From contig JAJSPD010000106.1 in the NCBI GenBank assembly GCA_021307315.1, positions 1-64,000 of the forward strand: 64,000 nt of DNA. The letters run 5' to 3'. Shown here piece after piece: positions 58,001 through 64,000 of the stretch (its first letter is position 1; each line of letters begins with the position of its first letter). Below the pieces are notes generated by a model. That model was given only the letters and a program-made list of their open reading frames with translations. It made no database searches and had not been told where the DNA came from. The position numbers and the translations under genes were made by a program. The stretch comes from Bisporella sp. PMI_857 (lineage: Eukaryota > Ascomycota > Leotiomycetes > Helotiales > Helotiaceae).

Positions 58001-58872
58001 ACGGCTCTAAGCTCGCTACAGGTAACGCAGGCGGAGGCTATATTGCTTTTCAGAATGGATACAAAATCACTGAAGCTTCAATCGCTTACGGGGACCGTGT
58101 CGAAGTCTTTGATGCTGAAGCCCGAGCTGCAGTAGCCGGAATTACAGACACTATGTTTCGAAGAGATGCCAGCTACGCTACAAATATCTGGATTTGCCTC
58201 GACAACCAAGAAGTCGCCCTACGGCTCTTTACTCCTTTTCTCGGCTCGTCAGCCGAAACCTTCCAGAAAGCCTGCTCTCTACAAGCGGCGTGGGCATCCC
58301 GTCCGCGCAAAGGAACAATTCAGGTTCGCTGGGTCCCAGGGCACTTTCAAGTGCCGGGCAATGAACTCGCCGACGCTCTTGCTCGCCGCGGAGCATTGCA
58401 ACTCCCTCCTGAACTCCCATATTCTTGGGCGTCTTTAAAACGCTTTGTAGCTGCTCAGCTACCTCAAAAACACTTAGAATGGTGGCTGGCCAACGCTCCT
58501 ACTTCGTACCAAGCGATCCCAATTTCAACAGCTCTTCTACCTCCAAAAGAGCTTTCGCTACCCCGAAAAGCTTTAGGACACCTGATAGCCGCGCGCAGCG
58601 GCCACGGAGATTTCCTAGCTTACCACGAGCGATTCAACCATTCTACATTTGAACCTAATTGCCTTTGCGGTCGCCCAAAAGCGCCTGTCCACTTCTTTTT
58701 CTGCCGTATAGCACGCCGTGGATCAACAAACTCTTTATTCTCACGCTACCCATTCCGCGACCTTTCCGAACTTCTCGGCACTCCTGAAGGAGCATGTAAG
58801 CTTACTCAATGGTGGAAAGAGACCTCTTTTTTCGAGGAACTTTCTCCGCTCCGCCTGCCTAGCCTAGACTAG
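55030..58872 (+). CDS. LINE 2 ORF2: endonuclease, reverse transcriptase, RNase H
   Basis: 1280 residues, uninterrupted. An APE-type endonuclease opens it (IMQVNVNRCS, LLIQEPYIY, GDFNLHHHRW, SSDHRTLLS). Reverse transcriptase follows (LLSVLGKGLERL, TFDIKGAFDGV, GLPQGSPVSPILF, active site FGYADD). RNase H has D (IYSDGSK), E (FDAEARAAV), D (ICLDNQEVA) and D (GNELADALARRG). A C-terminal CCHC-like patch (CLCGRPKAPVHFFFC) is typical of Tad elements. Its ATG lies inside the last codons of ORF1 (ATGCCAAGTAG), which suggests translation by reinitiation. Confidence 0.93.
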   Translation: MPSRRRRSRPPLTIMQVNVNRCSTNHEIALNLAFLNQIDILLIQEPYIYTQDLARRITKRHASYESFSPIDNWSTVPRVLTYLRKGVGLKAVQLRPLQPNNPGIPDLLFLTLLTPYNQTFLIINSYNAPVNAIRPGQAVRSLTSLSHTFFPRLTLIAGDFNLHHHRWQPSLDNNPNTTATDFVSWIDLLDFVLSSPTNEATHNRGNVLDLAFATSALEAIGIATELSEDLETSSDHRTLLSTVYWDPRHREPITPLRLTTLNEESFLKSLEEHIKPVQQLRTPQNSTELDIYASKLTSQIQKAYTKAAKRSYSCSIGNPWWTAECSNAAKDYRHSRRISDDCSEAKKALRNTVRRAKNLFYREMLNAATSKNIFKMAKWHTSTGSYRTPPLQDPTRPDAPPAVLLQDKRDVLARNLLRNTCEAGDIPFTAPAIPRTSLVFPDVTDYEIETSILKAGNTAPGKDEIPTPVLRLAWPLIRPLVTTLYRQCLQLGHHPKCFRTAILAILSKPKKPDRSAPGSYRPIALLSVLGKGLERLIAKRMAWIAVTSKVLTKQQFGALPLRSATDLTSCLTYDVETALLLGKVASMLTFDIKGAFDGVLPGRLARRLREQGWPDLLVRWIISFATGRRVHIRLDGEIGPETQIDCGLPQGSPVSPILFMLYVAPLFSLDSPRKNFGYADDGAKLEISSSLTENAEKLSARLEQALEWGKEEGITFDPKKSELIHFSRKLADQSISPPVVTSTITVTEHTPNSQIRWLGVIFDRKLHFRAHAYNQASKALRISQALTRLGNTARGASPALLRRAVTACVLPVAFYGAQTWWPGATRYSKSRLISNSQQGILKAFQKALISSARAILPTYRTTPLPILHREAGIPLPEHLLDSLALKDSARTCRLDPRHPLKARTKACRTGPRHATRSTSRHARRWLSLPLTEHLNPIQLPPWHTPESRTAARLRIGACTPEKSFLTRQEAAFLFQNFLESTRHNDIIIYSDGSKLATGNAGGGYIAFQNGYKITEASIAYGDRVEVFDAEARAAVAGITDTMFRRDASYATNIWICLDNQEVALRLFTPFLGSSAETFQKACSLQAAWASRPRKGTIQVRWVPGHFQVPGNELADALARRGALQLPPELPYSWASLKRFVAAQLPQKHLEWWLANAPTSYQAIPISTALLPPKELSLPRKALGHLIAARSGHGDFLAYHERFNHSTFEPNCLCGRPKAPVHFFFCRIARRGSTNSLFSRYPFRDLSELLGTPEGACKLTQWWKETSFFEELSPLRLPSLD

Positions 58873-59174
58873 GCCGGCATATTTCACTTAGTTCTTTTAC
58901 ATTTTTAATACATAATAATAAGTTGTCGTTGTTGTGGCCAAGGAGAGTAGGAGGGCAGCGCACAAGTGGAAGGCGCCTGTATTTTTATAGATTGTCTATA
59001 AGCTTAGATTTTCTATGTCACCGCGTTTTATGCTAGCAGTTAGGGCACAACGCTAGTATCTGTATATAACCCTCTATCCCTTCAGCTCACGCTAAGGGCT
59101 GTACCATACCAGAGGCCTATCCTCTGGCGTCCTTTCTTCGGTTTCGGAGCTCAAGGGGCCATGTAGCACTTGCT

Positions 59175-61484
59175 ATGCACCCCCCGCCAAGACGTAAAAT
59201 AGAAAACAAACAAACAAACAAACTTTCGGTGCTCGGAAAAGGCCTGGAAAGGCTAGTAGCAAAAAGGATGTCATGGATTGCTATAAAATACCAGGTAGTC
59301 GCAGCACAACAATTCGGCGCGCTCCCTTTGCGGTCGTCGGTCGACCTTACAACATGCCTTACACATGACATCGAAACAGCGCTGAATCAGGGCTTGACAG
59401 CGTCGATGCTTACGCTCGACGTCAAAGGCGCTTTCGACGCTGTCCTACCAGGAAGGCTCGTTAAAAGGCTACGCGAACAAGGCTGGCCCAACTACTTAGT
59501 AAGATGGGTTGCATCGTTCGCCACAAAGCGTAAAGTATGCATTCGGCTCGACGGCGAAATCGGAGACGAAATTGAAATCGAGTGCGGGCTACCTCAGGGC
59601 TCTCCAGTTTCTGGCATTCTATTTATGCTTCACATTTCTCCTTTATTTTTCCTAAGACTATTTCAAGGAGGATTCGGCTACGCCGACGACGCCGCTACTT
59701 ACAAAATCTCACCCTCTCTGAGAGAAAACACATACGCTCTCTCAGCTACCCTGGCACAAGCCCTAGAATGGGGACGCTCGGAAGGAATTACGTTCGACCC
59801 TGAAAAATCAGAACTTCTACACTTCTCCCGCAGGCACGCGGACAAAAACAGATCACCATCGGTAACAGCTGGATCCCTCGTAGTATCTGAAAGCACTGAA
59901 CGCCCCTACTTAAAATGGCTTGGAGTGCTTTTCGACAGGAAACTAACTTTCAAATACCACGCACTTGCTCAAGCAACCAAAGCTCTGAAAACAGCTCACG
60001 CTTTCTCGTCACTCGGCAACACGCTTCGAGGAGTCTCCCCTATGCTTACACGACAAGCCGTAACAGCGTGCGTCCTGCCGGTAGCGTACTTCGCAGCAGA
60101 AACATGGTGGCCAGGCCGAAAAAGGCAAACACACAACGGCTACACTTCGAACCGAATAGATGGCCTACTCACAAAGCTTGAAATTACTACTCGAGCTGCA
60201 GCCAAAGCTATCCTCCCGGTCTTCAAAACAACCCCGTACCCAATTCTATACCGAGAATCAGGATTGGCACCCCCCGAACTTAAGCTCGACGAAATAGCTA
60301 GACGCGCAACATTCCGCATACGCCGGCTCGACCCTCAGCACCCGCTACGCACACGAGCCGAAGCCGTCCGAGGGCCACTGATCCCGACTCGTCGTAGCCG
60401 CGTCCCAACTCGTTTCGCAATAAGATACCTGTCGCTACCTGCTTCAGAACAGCTCGACATGATAGCTCTACCACCTTGGTTCCCGGCCGAAAGCCCCGCA
60501 GATATAGAGAAACGAATAGGCGCTCCCGACCTGACGCACACAAAAGAACAACGGGCCGCCACCTTTTCGCACTTTATCCACCAAATTCCAGCAAACGACA
60601 TAGTAGTGTACACGGACGGCTCAAAACTCCAAAACGGCAACGCAGGAGCAGGCTATGCTCTAGTACTGCCCGAAGCTACAGTCAAAGAAGCTTTCGCCCT
60701 CGGCCCTAGCGCTGAAATCTTCGACGCGGAAGCTATTGCTGCGCTACTCGGTGCACAAGCAGCTCTTCGTCACCCGTCGAACGGACTAGCTAAAAACGCC
60801 TGGATCTGCCTTGACAACCTCGAAGTCGCAAAACGCTTGCTGTCCCCTTCACTTACCACTTCACAGCCTATTTTCAATTCTTTTATTAAAGCTAGAGAAG
60901 ACTGGCAGAAAAGAGACAACGCTACACCAGCCGGCGACATACACATCCGGTGGGTGCCTGGCCACGCAAATATTCCCGGAAACGACCTGGCAGATGCAGA
61001 AGCCCGTAAAGGCTCCTCCCAGCTCCCTAATGCTCCTTATCCATTGTCGTTTGCTTCATTAAAGAAATGGCACGCACAGCAAGCTTCAAAAGCACGAGCA
61101 GAGTGGTGGGCGACTTCCGCACATGAAAACTACCAACTGTTATCAATCACTACTGCTCCCGTCCCTCCACAAGAGCTTCGGCTCCCTAGAAAAGAGCTTG
61201 GCCGCATTATAGCAGCCAGGTCAAACCACGGCGACTTCAAAGACTACCACGAAAGGTTCGACCATACAGACGCACAGCTTCATTGCTCCTGCGGCCTCCC
61301 CAAAACTCCTATTCACTTCCTTTTCTGCAGAATCGCCCGCAGGCGCTGCAACCGACCCCGAGGGCCTCCTTCCACCCTAATCCCACAACTACTCGGCACC
61401 AGCGAAGGTGCCGCTACGCTAACTGAATGGTGGCGCAAAACCCGCTTTTTTGAGGACATCTGTCCTTACCGCAAAGCCAGCTAG
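59175..61484 (+). CDS. LINE 3 ORF2 remnant: reverse transcriptase part and RNase H, fused to LINE 2 tail
   Basis: 769-residue open frame. The first 16 codons are LINE 2 untranslated region and its (CAAA)n tail (KIENKQTNK); the rest is a 5'-truncated second protein starting inside reverse transcriptase at SVLGKGLERLVAKRM. It keeps LDVKGAFDAVL, GLPQGSPVSGILF, FGYADD, and a full RNase H set (VYTDGSK, FDAEA, ICLDNLEVA, GNDLADAEARKG), then CSCGLPKTPIHFLFC. The endonuclease and finger regions are missing. No stop has accumulated, so the insertion is young. The sequence differs at many residues from LINE 2, hence another subfamily. Confidence 0.85.
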   Translation: MHPPPRRKIENKQTNKLSVLGKGLERLVAKRMSWIAIKYQVVAAQQFGALPLRSSVDLTTCLTHDIETALNQGLTASMLTLDVKGAFDAVLPGRLVKRLREQGWPNYLVRWVASFATKRKVCIRLDGEIGDEIEIECGLPQGSPVSGILFMLHISPLFFLRLFQGGFGYADDAATYKISPSLRENTYALSATLAQALEWGRSEGITFDPEKSELLHFSRRHADKNRSPSVTAGSLVVSESTERPYLKWLGVLFDRKLTFKYHALAQATKALKTAHAFSSLGNTLRGVSPMLTRQAVTACVLPVAYFAAETWWPGRKRQTHNGYTSNRIDGLLTKLEITTRAAAKAILPVFKTTPYPILYRESGLAPPELKLDEIARRATFRIRRLDPQHPLRTRAEAVRGPLIPTRRSRVPTRFAIRYLSLPASEQLDMIALPPWFPAESPADIEKRIGAPDLTHTKEQRAATFSHFIHQIPANDIVVYTDGSKLQNGNAGAGYALVLPEATVKEAFALGPSAEIFDAEAIAALLGAQAALRHPSNGLAKNAWICLDNLEVAKRLLSPSLTTSQPIFNSFIKAREDWQKRDNATPAGDIHIRWVPGHANIPGNDLADAEARKGSSQLPNAPYPLSFASLKKWHAQQASKARAEWWATSAHENYQLLSITTAPVPPQELRLPRKELGRIIAARSNHGDFKDYHERFDHTDAQLHCSCGLPKTPIHFLFCRIARRRCNRPRGPPSTLIPQLLGTSEGAATLTEWWRKTRFFEDICPYRKAS

Positions 61485-61800
61485 CTGGCCATTCCTTTTG
61501 TCAACTATTACTTTTTCTTTTGTCTCAAACACATAATGACGGTGCGAGAGCCACGGGGAGTAGGAGGGCTAGAGCGTAGAGGAGGGCTCATTTCCCAGTT
61601 TCAGTGTAAATACCTTCCTACCTAATACTTGCGGTTAAGGAATAACGCCAAGTATCCCAACATGCCCCAGGCCTTCAGCCTCTGGTTTCTAGGAGTTTAC
61701 TCCTAGCGTCGTATCTTCGAGCACGGAGTAGGTCCCGTGCTTTGCACGGCCCTTTAGTTAGACGTTAAATAGAAAAACAAACAAACATAATAATAATAAC
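59224..61800 (+). mobile_element. LINE 3: 5'-truncated Tad-like element
   Basis: Begins within reverse transcriptase right behind the (CAAA)n tail of LINE 2 and ends in its own tail ACAAACAAACATAATAATAA at about 61776-61800. Its 3' untranslated region resembles that of LINE 2 (GACGTTAAATAGAAA against GACGTAAAATAGAAA). Confidence 0.85.
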
Positions 61801-62263
61801 TTAACACTCAATCGAATCACTCACTCAAGAATACAATAGGCACTCACGTCAGGAACGTGGTGGTGCCCCGTATTAGAGTGAACCCACATATAGAGAATCA
61901 AGGAATATTAGTAAAGCAAATCTAGGTAAGTTCTCGAGATAGTTTATTAAGTATTACTAATTAGGAATAGCCTCATTAAGGTCAATATCATAATATACTA
62001 TTGTAACGACGCAAGGAATCACGGGCTAGAATAGAGGCATATGGGAGTGCGTACAATAGGCTGATAGTGATTGCCTTATAGGTCTACCTACGAAGGATAC
62101 AAAAACATGAGGAACAACTGTAGAGAGTAGGAGCAGGCCTTTATATAGGCGACTCCGACTCTCCTCCGTATCGGCTCTGAAACCCCTCATACCCTGTTCA
62201 TCAGCCTCCTGATCCCGTGCCATGGCCTCCGTGTCGCACCTTGGGCATACCGGTTGTTACAAC
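61801..62263. other. Intergenic, nothing recognised
   Basis: AT-rich DNA between LINE 3 and the hairpin repeat. Confidence 0.45.
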
Positions 62264-62478
62264 TATAGTATAGTATAATATAATATAAGATTGCAAATTT
62301 TGCTATAATACGTATGCAAATTTCAAATCTCATATTGCGTAGGGCAGTGAGCGAGTTAGTATTATCGTGATATATCGACCCCTAAAAATCAATACTATAT
62401 ACCATGCAATATGAGATTTGAAATTTGTATACGTATTACAGCAAAATTTGCAATCTCATATTATATCATACTATACCG
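62264..62478. mobile_element. MITE-like hairpin element
   Basis: Inverted arms of about 75-80 bp (AGATTGCAAATTTTGCTATA and TACGTATGCAAATTTCAAAT on the left) around a centre of about 65 bp. The arms differ at a few places by G/A or C/T only. No coding capacity. The size and long inverted repeats fit a MITE or a palindromic relic. Confidence 0.7.
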
Positions 62479-62889
62479 CGATATACTACAACACTAACTC
62501 TAAATAACGCTATTCCGAAATTAGCAATGCAACAAGGGTCTTAGCTTTTTTAATTCGGTTATTCGTACTAAAAAGGGTAAAGTTCATTTCAGACCCTTGT
62601 AAAAAAGCCCCAAAGTGTCACGGCCCTGACTTCTTAGACGGAGCTCAGCACCGGACATCCTAAAGCTCGCTTACTGGCCTCCGGCCAGCTTCCTGTATAT
62701 AGAGCGCTGCTTTCCTTCCCTTCTTCTGTCTGTAGCTTGTTCTCTTAGTTATAGCAATTGATAGTTGTTCACACCTTTGAGTCCTTCCACCTGGATCTAC
62801 GGATCGAGATCCCTGTTCAGCTTGAGTTGTTACACAAAGTGGCCATAGCACAGTATTTAGTATTATTGCCAATATGATATAAGATTCAA

Positions 62890-63065
62890 TTTCCATACTA
62901 ATACTAGCGCTTTACGAGAATCTCATACTAATACTAGCGTAGTATCAAAAAGTCGATCTTATATGTCTCGAGACTCGATATTACTAAATACTACGATACT
63001 AACTCGTTCACTGGCGTAGGGTATAGTATTCGATTTTAGGGGTCAATATATCGTGATAATACTAC
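62890..63065. repeat. Degenerate copy related to the hairpin element
   Basis: Holds, inverted, the same centre as the MITE (AACTCGTTCACTGGCGTAGG; TTTTAGGGGTCAATATATCG against CGATATATCGACCCC-type sequence at 62368-62395), plus a direct repeat CATACTAATACTAGCG at about 62895 and 62928. Arms are incomplete. Confidence 0.55.
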
Positions 63066-63168
63066 TGCGATCACCATTAGGTTCCAATCCTCGTCAGATT
63101 GTTGGGCACCAATGCCACCGAGGGGAAGTTGGGGCTCTTCTACTTCCTGCTCATCCGAAGCAAACCAT

Positions 63169-64000
63169 TCACAAAGCTGGTAGACTCTCGTCCCAGAACT
63201 CATCATGGAGACGCTTGCTTTGGGGTAGGAGCACTTTGAGAGCAGATATGATTTGGAATATGCCGGTGACCGTCGTCGCGGAGCCAATCTGACAATCACC
63301 GTAGAGTTTCTGGTGATTCCGGGTTAGTACGACGACTTCTAGGAGGAGAGGCTGGCGGGGAAGAGGGAATTTACCCGAGGAAACGAATCCGTCTCTAATG
63401 ACTCGAGCTTCATGTAAGCAATCTTGCATTCCGCCCCTCGCATACTCATCATAAACGCTGGTGGGATCGTCTCAGCAGCCGGCAAATCATGCCTGAACAC
63501 ATTGGTGATAGCTTGTAGACCGGCGGAAGCCCAGATAGCCAATTGCAACAACGGGTCATCTGCTGAGACAGAAGTTTTGATCTCGATCGAGAGAAGATTG
63601 ACAGATGTTGCATGTTCGGGGCGGCTGGTCTGGTTTAAATTGCAGGGTTCTGGTATAGGCTGAAGTTGTAACGCGATACGTCGCTTGCGGTCTGGAGGTG
63701 GAGCATAGAAGATGGCATAGTCGACCTTTTTCGTGTCGACCGGGATAAGATTCCCCGCCGCGGAGCGTTGAACGAGATTGCTTGGCCATATCCGAGTTGA
63801 CATCCTGCAGAAGGTCAGTGAGAGCCATGCGCCAAGTAGAGGCTACGTACACATTATCGATTCGCACATCTTTGCCACAGCCAGCAGCTTGGTGGGCGAG
63901 AACGAGGATTGGACGCACAACATCATCTCCCCAACATGCCTCCGGTCGTTTGTAATCCTCACAATATTGTGCATTCTCTTGTATCTCAATGACTTTTTCC
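63169..64000 (-). CDS. PD-(D/E)XK nuclease-like fungal protein, 5' part beyond the window
   Basis: Exons 63851-64000 (continuing outwards), 63375-63804 and 63169-63309 join in frame. The layout fits the PD-(D/E)XK nuclease-like domain common in filamentous fungi: RPEACWGDDVVRPIL, then VDTKKVDYAIFYAPP, SVNLLSIEIKTSVSADDPLL with the E-x-K catalytic pair, LQLAIWASAG, and a C-terminal GIFQIISALKVL helix. The D of VDYAIFY and E-I-K are the likely metal site. The cellular role of the family is unknown; it is often found in variable, repeat-rich regions as here. Confidence 0.75.

Larger units (their letters stand above)
53247..59223 (+). mobile_element. LINE 2: near-complete Tad-like non-LTR retrotransposon
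   Basis: About 6 kb with ORF1, ORF2, a 3' untranslated region and a (CAAA)n tail at 59199-59223. The left end is taken from the (CTA)n tail of LINE 1 and is approximate. ORF2 is intact; ORF1 has one frame break near its front. Confidence 0.85.

Noticed and set aside
1..64000. tRNA, rRNA or other RNA genes
   Set aside because: No cloverleaf with conserved A and B boxes or rRNA-like sequence was noticed; a tRNAscan or Rfam run would be decisive.

Overview
The window comes from a filamentous ascomycete (Pezizomycotina). Genes are split by many short GT..AG introns of about 45-80 nt, products are typical of moulds (homogentisate dioxygenase, fungal C2H2 regulator, NCS1 permease, PTH11-like receptor, RGS protein), and the mobile elements are fungal types (Tad-like LINEs, Copia, piggyBac, MULE). 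Exon joins were derived by hand from splice signals, reading-frame phase and protein similarity, and the sum of exons is a multiple of three in the genes called complete. No species can be named.

1-16.4 kb looks like a small catabolic or detoxification cluster. It holds a homogentisate 1,2-dioxygenase (one apparent 1-nt frameshift, 3' end outside the window), a metallo-lactonase, a YwnB/NmrA-type reductase, two convergent 3-hydroxyisobutyrate-dehydrogenase-like genes, a dead second lactonase, a dead SDR, a cytochrome P450 and a two-finger C2H2 regulator with a fungal_trans domain. The promoters share a 10-bp motif, ATGTGGGGTA (four exact and three 9/10 or 8/10 copies, all in intergenic DNA between 1.5 and 10.3 kb). 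The recognition residues of the regulator's two fingers predict GNG-GGG, which is the core of that motif. This proposed local regulon is the main result.

16.4-38.4 kb is gene-poor and decayed. It holds a fold-back element, a dead and a live CorA-like gene, a P450 pseudogene, a secreted feruloyl esterase, an Ala/Gly-tailed unknown protein, an NCS1 purine-cytosine permease and a PTH11-like membrane protein.

38.4-46.5 kb is a transposon nest: a Copia element with identical LTRs but no target duplication, then an apparently intact piggyBac-type element at TTAA, inserted in older repeat DNA next to a MULE fragment with a SWIM finger.

46.7-52.2 kb returns to host genes: an unknown 300-residue five-exon protein and an RGS/DEP regulator of the FlbA/Rgs1 type. 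52.6-61.8 kb holds three Tad-like LINEs head to tail. The window ends with hairpin-forming AT-rich MITE-like repeats and the 3' part of a PD-(D/E)XK nuclease-like gene.
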